The notes beneath the pieces are model-generated. The model did no database searches, was not told the DNA's origin, and saw nothing but the letters and a program-made list of their open reading frames with translations. A program made the translations under genes and the position numbers. A stretch of 64,000 bases of DNA from Torymus aiolomorphi. Lineage: Eukaryota > Arthropoda > Insecta > Hymenoptera > Torymidae. Below, in pieces: positions 1 through 11,640 of the stretch. Location: assembly GCA_036365515.1 (NCBI GenBank), contig CM070874.1:249031930-249095929 (forward strand), given 5' to 3'. Position 1 is the first letter of the stretch. Each line of letters starts with the position of its first letter.

Positions 1-1812
1 CCCATCGCCGCCACTCTTGGACTCTGCTTTTTCCGCTGATCCGTGGACGGCTCAGTTGGCACGTAGGCAAATTCTGGCATGTACGTGCGCTCGGGCGGTG
101 GTGGCGAGTGATACACCTTATCTGCCACGAGCGCTAATTCGGCTTCCCGGGCCAGGTCCAGGAGCCCTCGGCAATCCGTAATTTGATTTCGCATTACTAT
201 CTTTTGCAGTTCTGGCCGCATGTTCCGGTGCAACATGTCTAACTGTTGAGCGATGCTAGGCACCGGAACCAACTTTAGGATCATGGCTTGTAGATTTACC
301 ACGTAATCACGCGTAAGTTCGTTTCTGCCTTGAGTCCTCGCGTTTATTTCCGCCATGACGCGCTGCTGATGTCCCCTGTCCCCGCCATACATGTGCGTTA
401 TGGCCTCTATGAAATCTGGCCACGATCGCCATGTGTGGTGGTTACTCCGGTACCAGGTGGCTGCTACCCCAGTTAGGAGCTCTAACAACGACGAAAGCAC
501 CTCGTCGTGTGTCAGATTAGCTAGAGTTCTGCATTCCTCTATTCTTGTTAGGAATAACTCGACGCTCTGCTCCTTTGAGGACCCTGAGAACCTGATGTGC
601 CATTTTCGGACTATCTGGCCCACATCACGGTTCGTCTGCTGAGGCAAATACGTATGCCTCTCAGACGGGTCCTGGGTCGCACCATTCTTAGTCTGGCGCT
701 GGGAAGAATTTCTGGTATTATTCCTCCCAGCCTCTGTTGGGGACTGGAGACTTGGGCTGCTGCTGTTAAACTCCGCATACGTGAACGTGTCTTGGAAGTT
801 CACATGCGGTGATCCTCGTCTACGGCCCGTGCTTGGGGTTGGACTCCTCCAATTGCGTACTTGAGGTTGGATGTCGAGCTCCTTGAAGTATTCGTACATT
901 CTCTTTAAGCTCTTCAACCTCTTCGACGAGTGTTTTGATCACCGCCAGTAGCTGCTCCGATAATATATTGTCTCCGACTGCTATCCCGGCGGTTCGCGAC
1001 TCACGCTGTCGCGGCCACTCTAGGTTTTGTGACTGCGGCGGGTTTCGCGATTGCTGCCAGAACCCGTGCTGCCCATTTCGTGCCAACAACGACTCTTTTT
1101 CGTAGTTGCGCTGGCATTGTCGTTGCCTGCGCTGCTCCTCCAGGAGCACTTGCTGCCGCTGTTGTTGCTGTTGCTGTTGTTGCTGTTGCTGCCGTCGCTG
1201 TTGCTCCAACTGCTGTTGCTGCATTTGCTGCTGCTGTATTTGCTGCTGCTGCTGCATTTGCTGCTGCTGCAGTTGTTGCTGTTGGAGCTGTTGCTTTTGA
1301 AGCTGTCCCTCAGCTTCGGCTGAAGACGTCCCGGTGGGTGCTGCAGAGCTCAATATCTCTGTCCCGGAACCCTCCTGGCCGTTTGCCTCTTCCGCTGGCT
1401 CCACCCGTGCATTATGTGCTTGTTGTGGAGCGTTCATCCTCCGAGACTCCGAGAGTTTCTGCATCACTATCGGGTCATCAAGGAGCGTTATGAACGGGTG
1501 CGAAAGGTCTGGGTCAGTATTGGGATCCACAATAGTCGACCCAGACTTGTTCATCAACGATAAGTTGATGAACCCTCTTCGGGACTGCTCGCGTTTAGCA
1601 AACGCTTGCTGCTCCGACAGCTCCGGCTCTGGCACGAAATCGGCGGCACTATAATCGCCCATAAGCCACTTGATCGCTGTCCGCATATTTACTGACTGCA
1701 GATCTGACTGCTGTAGACCAAGGGCTTGCATGGTCTCGTTTATTTCCTCTTCGGGCTGTGTATAGGCCCAACTGAGTATCGCAGATTCCGCAAATTGCGA
1801 TGATCGGGCCAT
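1..1812 (-). pseudogene. gag: LTR retrotransposon gag (left copy, runs off the window, frameshifted)
   Basis: This is the structural Gag of a gypsy-like LTR retrotransposon, which would form the particle that packages element RNA. I start it at the ATG at 1812 because it sits in a good Kozak context (ACCATGG), although the frame is open slightly further upstream. The N-terminal part is followed by a long glutamine-rich stretch encoded around 1150-1300 and then a probable coiled coil. Beyond about 600 the minus strand encodes a capsid-like region with the Gag pattern of spaced tryptophans (WHIRF, TWYRS, WPDF). The frame is broken near 830-850: compared with the right copy, one G is missing from a GGG run and one C from a CCCCC run, giving an early stop at 820. 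Zinc knuckles and pol are not reached before the edge. The PBS and LTR lie upstream, at 2767 and 2770-3545. Confidence 0.8.
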
Positions 1813-2749
1813 GGTGTCAATTGGCTGTGCGCTTCCCCACGAACTTATTTTACTAGCGCGTGTAGTATATGTATTGATGGCAGAGAGAGTTTGCCTATTC
1901 AACCCGTGAGCTAGCTTTTTCAACGCGAACCCGGGTTATTTTCTACGAGCTACGGCGGTTGCTCTTAACCTCGATAACGCACGAGGGTTTCCCGTACGCG
2001 GCTCTAAAAGAACAAAAGCTATTTTTTTGTAATTAATTACTATTTGTAATTAATTACGCTCAACTACTCGCACTTGTAATTTTAAAATAAATATATGTGA
2101 AAATATTTATATATATATGTGTCAAAACTGACAATATCACCAAAAAACACAAAAAATAAATACAATTTTCACCTAAAAAAAATAAAAAACAATTTTAACG
2201 TTCGAGGGCATTTTTGCGCTCGAGTTCTTACTCGGGCGCACAGTCAACTTTTTGTTCCGAGAGTGCCTGCCGACTTTCTCTCGATTTTCTACTAACAGCA
2301 CGCGCAAAGAAAAAAAATTTTTTTCCGTCCACTCAAGAATAATTCGTATCGAAAATACGAGAGGAGAAAAAAATTTTCGAGTCGAGAAAAAAATTAATTA
2401 AAAAAATTAATTATCGCTTAAAAAAAAATTTTTGTCGTTAAAAAAAATTAATTGTTATTAAAAAAAATTTTAATTCCTAAAAACAATTACCCACGTACAA
2501 AAATTTCGCGATCAAGATCTCTCCTCGTCGGCACTCTAGGTCGAGGGTTACTGGTTACTTATCGCTTGCCTAACCTCTCGACCGCACTCTCGCAACAGTA
2601 CGGCTGTGTCACGCACACGCACACACGCGCCTACGGGCTGCGGCACGAAAGAGCCTTTGTTTGCAGCTTACGCTCAGCTACGCTGCTGAGCTTCTTCGCG
2701 CCAAGCTTCGCCGCGAATCACGTACGCGCCGCGGGTCCTTCTCCACCCC
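1813..2749 (-). other. Retroelement leader, left copy
   Basis: This is the untranslated leader between the primer binding site and gag. It is very AT-rich with runs of A and T around 2300-2480, plus a more GC-rich block at 2520-2750 just inside the PBS. I see no convincing ORF in it. The equivalent stretch of the right copy is 19215-20155. Confidence 0.6.
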
Positions 2750-2767
2750 CAAAACGTTGTGGCGCCA
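2750..2767 (-). promoter_or_regulatory. Primer binding site, left copy
   Basis: On the minus strand the text directly after the LTR end reads TGGCGCCACAACGTTTTG, two bases from the LTR terminus. A TGGCGCC start is the usual form for a PBS complementary to a tRNA 3' end. It resembles the Lys-type PBS of gypsy elements but has an extra A. Confidence 0.7.
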
Positions 2768-2769
2768 GT

Positions 2770-3545
2770 TGTAATGCCCTAGAACACGGTGCCGCGGGTG
2801 TGAGACCAAAATGACTGCCCGGGGATCTGCTCCTGGAATCCCGAAAACAACGCGAAGATCTCACACAAACTTCGCTTTCCAACTAATTGGATCGCTGAGT
2901 GAAAAGCGCGCGCTCGAAGAGTAAAGCGCGCGGCCGCTATACTCAGATATGAAAACGACCGGCGGAGTCATTTTCCCGCGGAGGCGGCGGTATCCGGGAG
3001 AAGGACAGGTTGTAATGAACAACGCGACGAGTCACTAGATATCACAGTATATTTAAAATTATTAATCTCTACAAGCACCACGCACGTGCTGATTAGAACA
3101 ATAATTAGTTAGTTCGCGCGCGACCGTTAATATTCGAACGCGCGACCTATACGGCTCGCGGCGAAGCTGCTAATTTAGCGCGCGGTGTTAAAGTACGGCG
3201 GGCTGACACACACACCCGCACGTACACGGCACAGAAAGCTTGCACGGGTCGATTTCCGTGCGAGCCTTTACAATGATCCTGCGAGAGGAGAGTAGAAAAC
3301 TTACGCTAGGAAGGAGCAGCCGGTGCACTCGACTCTCTCTCGCTCCCTGTCGTTCGCACCGCAGTTGCGCTCTCTCTCTCTCTCTTGCTCGCTGTACTGG
3401 GTCGGCAGGCGGGCTGGCTGCCGGCTCCTCGCTCGCAGTCTCGTTCCACTCGTGGCACACGCTACGCGGTATCGCTCTCTCTCTGTCTCTCTACTGTGCG
3501 CATCCGCCATATGCGGCGCCTCCACTACACTCGCGGGGTCTTACA
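2770..3545 (-). mobile_element. Long terminal repeat of gypsy-like element, left copy
   Basis: Read on the minus strand, this LTR starts TGTAAGACCC at 3545 and ends GGGCATTACA at 2770, giving TG...CA termini and a length of about 776 bp. It is followed by the PBS. It contains CT-rich microsatellite runs near 3370-3400 and 3475-3490 whose lengths differ from the right copy. ORFs inside it are low-complexity by-products. The partner 3' LTR would lie outside the window. Confidence 0.78.
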
Positions 3546-3754
3546 GTAAACGATATGACGGCGCGGAAAAGTAAACTCGGGAGAGACACGGAAGAGATGT
3601 TGTACGCGCGATGGCAGACACGAAGATGGCTCCTCTTTCTCGCGGAAAAAAGTTAGCAGCTTCGCGACGGATGACGGGCATTTTACGCGTCGCGAGATCG
3701 ATTCGATATATCTATATATATTTATATAAACAGATGTATAGGTACATATGTAGA

Positions 3755-4061
<307 letters not shown>

Positions 4062-4065
4062 CTTT

Positions 4066-4275
4066 TACCAGATTTATGGAGCCCTTTTATACACATGAGC
4101 ATATTTATAGAGCCCGTTTTCTTTTATGGAGCCCGGGTCCCATAAAATATTCTTATGCGGCGTTTATGGAGCCCGATCTAGAGTTTCTATACCCAGAGAG
4201 GGATTATTTCTTTAGTCACTTGTATACGGGAACTCTGGGCGTAGGTACTAATATACAGGGATGGGCTCAATAAAG
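4066..4275 (-). repeat. Cassette M2: repeated TTTATGGAGCCC word with shared core hairpin
   Basis: The word TTTATGGAGCCC or a near match occurs four times between 4072 and 4172 at irregular spacing, with an inverted remnant (GGGCTCAATAAA) at the end. The core, read on the minus strand as GTGACTAAAGAAATAATCCC, lies at about 4200-4222. Immediately around it CCCAGAG and CTCTGGG can pair. The private word differs completely from M1 while the core is the same. Confidence 0.75.
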
Positions 4276-4289
4276 GGGTTAAGTTATAA

Positions 4290-4620
4290 TTTTATTTATA
4301 TATATATATGTTAATATATAGTCATATATTGTCATATATATCATCATATATATGTGAAAAATTTTCAGTACTATATCACGCATTCATATATGGCTTTATC
4401 TCACAATATATGGTAATATATACTCATATATAAGTATGTATATACCTACATGATCATATATAATAATTTTTTATAAATATATATGGTTTTATATATACAT
4501 GTATGATTATATATGCTTATTTAAGGTCAAATTCAATATGTAACTATATATGATTATATATAAATTATATATAATTATATTTAAGTTATACACAACTTAT
4601 ATATAAATTTTTTTACTCAG
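4290..4620. repeat. AT-rich interspersed repeat, left arm
   Basis: This is a run of ATATATGG/CCATATAT-type text including TGGCTTTATCT and CTACATGATCATATATAATA. Related copies occur at 7000-7345, 7530-7770, 17396-17715 and, more loosely, 22430-22570. No coding capacity. Confidence 0.8.
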
Positions 4621-4621
4621 G

Positions 4622-4860
4622 GTGTACAATTTTCCCTTTATAAAATTATATGCACATTCCGTGTATAGTTTTCGGTTTATAAAACTATACACATTCCGTG
4701 TATAGTTTCAGCTTTATAAAACTATACGCATTCCGTGTATAGTTTTTGCTGTATAAAACTATACACATTCCGTATATAGTTTCAGCTTTATAAAACTATA
4801 CGCATTCCGTGTATAGTTTTTGCTTTATAAAACTATACACATACCGTGTATAGTTGGTAT
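4622..4860. repeat. 37-bp tandem repeat with palindromic unit, left arm
   Basis: About six units of roughly 37 bp each contain AACTATACAC and GTGTATAGTT, so every unit can fold into a hairpin. Alternate units carry TTTCAGC or TTTTTGC, hinting at a two-unit higher-order period. The array is repeated inverted at 17154-17395. Confidence 0.88.
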
Positions 4861-5034
4861 CCCGTTGAAAATACATAAGCTATGACCTAAACGCGACAAT
4901 GTTGACATGCATATTGTTTTGATGGACTTTGGCTACTGTAAACAAAGGACTACTCATTCTGAAATAGAAGTTAGTTAAGTTTTCATTCAACTCTCAGCTT
5001 CGGTAGTAGACACTCTCTAAACTACGCTTGCATC

Positions 5035-6333
5035 ATGTGTTCTTTTACGGTTCCTTATCGAGAACTCTTTATAGTTCTAAAAAATTGTATCGAATCGAAT
5101 TGGATGGAAAAAAAGGAAGCAGTAATAAATTACTTGGTAGAGATATTTGAGTTGAATGATGATTTAAAAATTGTTTTAAAAGAAAGGCTTGGGAAAAGTT
5201 TTTTCAACAATTTAAAAAAAAAGTTTGATAAATTATCGAAGAATAAAAAAAATTATGACAACTTTGAAGGCACTTATGCAAGTTAGCTTGCTAACCATTT
5301 TCACTTTAGTTTTGAAGCGAATAAGCGTGAATGCTCTGCCAAAACAGGTAAGAATTGATTTTCTATATTTATTGAATTGTATTTTATTTTTACCATCTAA
5401 AATTATATATGCATTTTTATTTGATTATTATTATTAATTGGAATGAAAATAATTAAAGTGAAAAGTATTAAATTAATATTAATCAAATTAAGGTTGGTTC
5501 TAGCTTAAACAAATAAAGTAACATTCTACTTGTTTGTTAAAGTCATGGCTAAATGTAGTAAAGTATTTCAAAACACAATACGATTAGTTATTGAAATCCA
5601 CGGTAAAATTTCAAACAATAAGCAATGTTTTAATCTTAGAAGGGTCAATTATGTTAATATCACAATAAATTATGTCAATATTACTAAGTATTCGTGAAGA
5701 ATAAATATAGTACAGTATCATGTCAATTATTAAAGTGGCATTAAAATTAAAAGAAAAAGATTTCTGGGTTATAAGGAATAAATTATTCTTAGCATGTTTA
5801 ATAAAAAAGTATATAGAGCGCGCGCAGCGCGCATGGATTTAGCTACTTTTGATAAGAGATTATATTTTTTTCAGTTTAAGAAAAATTGATCTTGCTAATT
5901 ATAATTGTATTAGTACAGAAAAATATTAAATATACTATTTATTAGGTTATTCTTTAAAATTGAAAACTACTTTCTTTTAGTAGGTACATCTGGTAGACCA
6001 AAGGTCCCTTATGAACTCTGTAAAAAAAGAACTCAAGAAAAGAAAAGTGAATATTTAATTATGAACATAAGTAATGAGGAGTGTTATTCTGTCGCCAAGA
6101 AGAAATTAAAAATTGACAAAAACCCTAGTGGAGTGCAATTGATTGAAATGATTGTGGATCCCGATTCTGCAAATAAAATTTTAAAAGCCGCTGAGAAACC
6201 TGAGAGTGTAAGAATATCGCCGGAAGAGGCACTCGCTTTAATTATAGATGCTAACCTGAGTACACAAGCATACAATATGATAAGAGCTTCTGCATTGAAA
6301 GCCAATCATGACTTATACCCTGCATATACTACG
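5035..6333 (+). pseudogene. Truncated inverted copy of Transib/RAG1-type transposase, exons 1-2 only
   Basis: This is the inverted duplicate of the first two exons of the transposase gene at 8089-16973. Exon 1 is 5035-5347, ending at a canonical donor (AAACAG/GTAAGA). Exon 2 is 5984-6333, from a TTTTAGTAG acceptor to an ACG/GTATTT donor. Exon 1 has an in-frame TAG at 5284-5286, also present in the right copy. Exon 2 has a GRPK motif near its start and ends with ANLSTQAYNMIR and DLYPAY, patterns I associate with the N-terminal half of this insect transposase family. The catalytic half is absent because the inverted repeat ends in intron 2 at 6931. Without exon 3 the reading runs to a stop at 6357. 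Confidence 0.72.
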
Positions 6334-6357
6334 GTATTTAATGTTTTAGATCTATAA

Positions 6358-6931
6358 TAAATCATTTATTTATATATAATATATTCACTTTTTCTGCTTT
6401 TTTTGCTATTTTTCATTATTTTTAAATGCTCATAACTTTGCACTGGAGCTTCCGATATTGACACTGCATTATAATAAATAACTTTTATTTTGAATAGTAA
6501 TTAAGATTCGTGTTCTAATAAACAACTGTGTTCATTGCAGTATGTTATCTTTTTAATGAATAAGGTAGGTAACTCGGGGTAATTCGGCCACTTCGCTAAT
6601 TCGGACATTTTTCTAGTCCGCTATCTTCACTTATCCTAAAGCTTAAATAATCGATGTCGCTAGTTTCCAAATATAAAAAATATGCGGTTTCTATAGTTTT
6701 TATAAGATTGTAAACTAAGGTTGTATAAAACGTAAGGTCAATGTGAAAAGATTTTCACGTTAAAACTTCGATAAATAATAGGGAACTTGTATGAAAAATT
6801 CTATTAGATGCGTCATGTAAAGTAGCAAAAAAGTATTTTTTCTTGTCTCATATAAATGAATATTAACCGAGATACATCAAGTTGAAAATAACGCGTGACG
6901 TCACTATATCGGACTATATAGTTATACTGCA
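6358..6931. other. Intron-2 segment of the truncated transposase copy, left arm
   Basis: This stretch is the beginning of intron 2 of the duplicated transposase gene. I see no ORF. It includes the odd text GGTAATTCGGCCACTTCGCTAA near 6577 and ends with the GACGTCAC-containing inner terminus of the arm. Confidence 0.6.
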
Positions 6932-7147
6932 TATATTATATATATATACATATTAGTTATATTATTATTATTATTATATTAATATTAGTTATATTATATA
7001 TACATATATGATCATATATGTATATATAAAACCATATATATTTATAAAAAATTATTATATATGATCATGTAGGTATATATACTTATATATGAGTATATAT
7101 TACCATATATTGTCAGATAAAGCCATATCTGACTATATATCACTATA

Positions 7148-7195
<48 letters not shown>

Positions 7196-7435
7196 TATAG
7201 TGATATATAGTCAGATATGGCTTTATCTGACAATATATGGTAATATATACTCATATATAAGTATATATACCTACATGATCATATATAATAATTTTTTATA
7301 AATATATATGGTTTTATATATACATATATGATCATATATGCTTATATAAGGTCTAAATCAATATGTAACCATGTATGATTATATAATATAAATTATATAT
7401 AATAATTTATAAGTTGAGAAAACACGTACATGACT

Positions 7436-7522
<87 letters not shown>

Positions 7523-7780
7523 TATATAGTGATATATAGTCAGATATGGCTTTATCTGACAATATATGGTAATATATACTCATATATAAGTATATATACC
7601 TACATGATCATATATAATAATTTTTTATAAATATATATGGTTTTATATATACATATATGATCATATATGCTTATATAAGGTCTAAATCAATATGTAACCA
7701 TGTATGATTATATAATATAAATTATATATAATAATTTATAAGTTGAGAAAACACGTACATGACTTATTATATATGGCTCA
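6932..7780. repeat. TA-rich palindrome and tandem duplication at the left inner junction
   Basis: The segment 7000-7155 is the reverse complement of about 7185-7340, folding around a (TA)n loop at 7145-7190. A direct copy of the right half (including CAGATATGGCTTTATCTGAC) follows at 7530-7772, after another (TA)n tract at 7438-7515. The text belongs to the same AT-rich family as 4290-4620. No gene. Confidence 0.85.
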
Positions 7781-9365
7781 AATAGCAGCAAAAGAGTTAA
7801 ATAATAATAACAAATCTCATATTTACATTCAGAAAAGTAAAATATTATTTGAAGAAGTTGTAGTAAGGCTAGGATAACATCATAGATGTTGAATACATTC
7901 ACATTGTTAATAAACGTATTATTTTATTTAAAGTTTTGTGTATAAATATATGTACGTATGTTTGTATGCGTGTGATATGCATTTGTAAGGATGTATCCGT
8001 GTCTGCACGCGTGTGTGGATGTGCCTGTGTGTACGCGTTCTATGCGAGTAAGAATGTATGTGCATGTGTGTATGTGTGTCTACGGGTGTCACTCTTCACC
8101 ACTGCCTGACCAATCAGAAGTGGCCATCCCTTTATGTTCAGAGCCATCATCTTTACAGCCCTCATCTTCAGAGCCCTCATCTTCAGCACCATCATTTTCG
8201 GAACCATCATCTTCAAAAGCATTATCTTCAGAGCCATCACCTTCAATAACGAGCAAACCTTTCATTTCCTCCGTTAATGCTCGATGCGTCTTTTTACTTA
8301 ACTTTCTTGATAATGTTATCAATGGATCCGAGGTAAGTAATAGTCTGCGAAACGTATCGGTATTCGTGGCTATCCTTCATATCGTGTAAACATAAAATTT
8401 AGGCTATTAATTTCGACAATATATTATAGGCTCAATAATCGGTTATTCGCACTTTATATATATGATATTCTAAAATATGCACAATTTCCGAAAATGAAAT
8501 ACAAAATAATCAACTTATCGAAACCGTCATAGTGTGGAAATGCCTCAAAAAATTGATATCCTTTATAGTTCACAAAACAAAACACATTTTTATATAAATT
8601 AATACAGGTGTAAATATTATCTATATTTTTGTCGATTTTTAAACTGATAAATAAGATTTATCCAAGATACATTCCCCTAAAACTTTAACATTTACAGCTA
8701 TAAAGCAATACATGTTAAATAGCCAAATCCATCATTGTTAATTTGCTGAATGTAAAAATTGTCATGTAAACTAACGTAATTACATTGCATTATGCATCGA
8801 ATTGGTTGAATTTACAATTTTGTGATTCTACATACTTTTATTAAAGTTATTAATAAAAAAGCAGCCACCTGCGTAACAAAACTCTAATTTAACTACACTA
8901 TATATATATTTTTTTTTCTTATCAAGCTGTAGCTTATTTCAGAAGTGGTTTCGAGACCGTAATTTTTAGAAAAAGGTTAATAATAAAAGGTGTAGTTAAT
9001 TTAAAACATATTTACCTTGAAATTTTTCTGGAAAATGTTTCCTTGTATCTTTTAGTAAACTTATGGTTACCTTCTTGAAGCTCCTCGGAAAGCATTCCCA
9101 TTGGTAATAATAATTCTTTTAAAAATTTCCACCCATGTATTAGAAAGACATGTAATGAAGGAGGCATGTAGTACCACTTGTAATGCTCAATGTACTGCAA
9201 TGCTGTTTCTTCGCAGTACGAACGAAAAGCTTCTACATTTACCGAGTAGTTAGATGAAATGACTGCTAAAATGACTTTCAGTCTACTCAATAAAGTTTGA
9301 TCAAATCCTGTTTAATTTTGAAAGTGAATAAAATGTTAAATAATCACTAATGAATTGAAATAATT

Positions 9366-9594
9366 GAAGGGCCGGATGCAATAATCCGCTTAGCGCTCGA
9401 ATGTAATTTTCGATTTTTATTTTGTATCTTAAAAACATAAACGAATAAAAAAAATTTCTTTCGCGGAAAAATTCGATCCTTCATTCCCCACAAGATAGCA
9501 TTTTGAAAAAATTAATTCGACGACTGCACATTCGGTCCCTTGTACAAAACTATTACATACTTTCGAGCGCTAAGCGGGTTATTGCATCCAACTC
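9366..9594. mobile_element. MITE-like element with about 40-bp terminal inverted repeats
   Basis: The ends carry GGATGCAATAA and CCGCTTAGCGCTCGAA at the left and their reverse complement at the right (TTCGAGCGCTAAGCGGG, TTATTGCATCC). The internal part is about 150 bp with no ORF. It lies in intron 5 of the transposase gene. Flanking TTGAAG/CTTCAA continues the palindrome, so I cannot define a target duplication. Confidence 0.8.
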
Positions 9595-10207
9595 TTCAAT
9601 TAATAATATATTCATATGCAGACGATAACGTTTTAAAAAAATGTATGAAACAATACAAAACCATAAATGTTAGAACTTGATAAAAATATGGAAATTATGA
9701 AAAAAAAAAGCTATTTAACTACGAATCGTTAAATATTAATTTAGTTTATAATTCAAAGTCATGTTATTTCACTATGATAATAAATTATTAATTTAGTTTA
9801 CGATTCAAAGTAATACTGTCTCCTTATTACCTGTGACTTGAGCAACAGTCTCTATATATTTCCGAAGAATCTTCGAGCTGTATTACCATCGTTGGTATTA
9901 CCTGATCCCTGTGTTGGCGAATCCACCAGTATACCTAGCGTACTTCGAAGTCCATTTTGAATTTTTTTTTTAGCACTTTTAATAATCCCACGATTATCCT
10001 TCGCTACCTTTAATAGTTGAGGGTTTTAAAAATGTTGTAAAAATGATATATAATATTTGTCAGATACAGTTACAGACAGACTTTAGATCGAGTTTATTAT
10101 CGCAAAAATAACAACTTGTAGTTGATAACGTTCGTAGTATATGATTTAATGAAATTAACGGACACCAGACGAACTTTTGTAACAGCATTTATTTAAAAAA
10201 TTGCCAA

Positions 10208-10239
10208 CGTTTCGGAAGTTTTATTACTTCCCTCTTCAG
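10208..10239 (-). ncRNA. Hammerhead-ribozyme-like catalytic core, copy 1
   Basis: The minus strand reads CUGAAGA, then a stem pairing GGAAG with CUUCC, then GAAACG. This is the CUGANGA / stem II / GAAA arrangement of the hammerhead core. Hammerheads are established components of Penelope-like elements, and a PLE endonuclease lies about 430 bp away on the same strand. I could not identify the UH cleavage site and stems I and III with confidence. Confidence 0.55.
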
Positions 10240-10391
10240 GGCTATACGAAAGCACAATAATTATATTTGTGTAGAATATGAGTAAAATATCGCACTCCCA
10301 AATTTTTTCTAAGAAGCTAGTGAGTTAAGTCGATCTGACGGAGGCGAGGATTAGAAATAAAAAATTCAACGATTTCATTAGAAGAGGCAAC

Positions 10392-10424
10392 GTTTCGTTG
10401 GCTTGGTCTGCAAACCTCTTCAGG
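10392..10424 (-). ncRNA. Hammerhead-ribozyme-like catalytic core, copy 2
   Basis: A second core lies 184 bp from the first on the same strand: CUGAAGA, then GUUUGC pairing with GCCAAC (one mismatch), then GAAACG. Stem II differs in sequence from copy 1 but still pairs, which supports structure rather than chance. Confidence 0.5.
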
Positions 10425-10671
10425 CTACAATTTTTTATTAAACAGAAAAAAACAATTAATACAATGTAATTAATAGAAACTAAAAACACTCGCGTAATAC
10501 AATAATTAATACCTTAAATTATAACGTGTATTACGTAGTACACATGAAGTCGATGTTAACGCAAAACATGAGATTGGTCAGTATTTATAGTATACACAGT
10601 AAAGGGTTGGTGTCTGTGTTTACAAACAAAACGCAGATACATATAGAAAGAAAAATCAAACGACAACAAAT

Positions 10672-11148
10672 TTAATTTAAAAGTCTCAATAAAGGAAAAT
10701 AAGACGTATTTAAAAATTTAACGTCTTCTTTCTTATTTATGTTATTACTGTTGCACTTAATGTGGATCATTTCTGACAATATACGTTTTTTGTAATTAGC
10801 TTCCTGATCTAGAATTTTGGTATTGTCCCAGTCAAAATCATGGAGAAATTTATTCCTATGTTGTGGAACTACTGATTCTATGTTGTTATTTTTTTGATGT
10901 TCGTAAATTCTGATTTTTATTGTACGTTTAGTTTCTCCTACATATGACGCAGGACACGATTTACAAAAGAACTTATAAACTACGTTGGTCTTATCCCACT
11001 TTTTTGTAGGGTCTTTACCTAATTTTATTACAGAACTTAGACTCTTATTAACAAGAGGCAAAACACGGAAGTTATAAGGTTTGAGAATGGTTACAATTTT
11101 TTCAAAAATGTCATTGAACAGTAATGAATAATTATATTTATTTTCCAT
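10672..11148 (-). pseudogene. Penelope-like element fragment: GIY-YIG endonuclease domain
   Basis: This 158-codon ORF contains VVYKFFCKSCPASYVGETKR followed by an EH motif. This is the Cys-containing GIY-YIG endonuclease that closes the single ORF of most Penelope-like elements. The fragment is truncated on its N-terminal side, with no reverse transcriptase joined to it. Its sequence differs from the GIY-YIG at 11640-12110, so it is a separate insertion. The two hammerhead-like cores at 10208 and 10392 lie downstream in the same orientation. Confidence 0.75.
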
Positions 11149-11640
11149 ATTTACAAACTTAATGCAAAATCACAATATTGTTAAAATATAAATTATTACC
11201 TTAAATATTATGCGTCACATTATGTTTAGTCTTATGTGAAATATAATAACTTTATTGTTATTAAAGTCGAATAAATCGTACATACTAAGTAAACTCATTT
11301 TGAACGTTACATGTACAAGCACTAAAGAAAAAAGGTTTGTAACACCCCTATTTATACTGCTGGTCGCAAATTATATAAAAAATGAGAGGACATGGGAGAG
11401 GGGAGGGAGAACGGGAGAAGGAAAAATGCTGAGCGTAAGCTGTAAGAGCCTGCCAAGCATCAGGAAAACATAGTCTTAAGAAGTGGCACTAAGGTATCCG
11501 CTACCTTGCTGTGTGTTACTGGCGCAGCGAACACCTACTCGGTAACGTGCGCTCCTCATAGAGACTTAGCGATAGGAATGGAATAATAATAGATTGAGGG
11601 GGAACATAATAAGCATAAAAATCCATAGGAAATATTTTTG
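11149..11640. other. Unassigned spacer between PLE fragments
   Basis: I see no supportable gene here. There is a purine-rich patch near 11380-11430 and a moderately GC-rich stretch at 11450-11570. It may be PLE untranslated DNA or the target. Confidence 0.4.

Noticed and set aside
1029..1493. Plus-strand ORFs (alanine-, leucine- and cysteine-rich) over the gag gene
   Set aside because: They are antisense shadows of the CAG-rich stretch that encodes the Gag glutamine block. The same applies at 20475-20939.
3188..3656. Overlapping ORFs on both strands inside the LTR
   Set aside because: They arise from CT/GA microsatellite runs in the LTR, shift with repeat length between the two arms, and show no domain.
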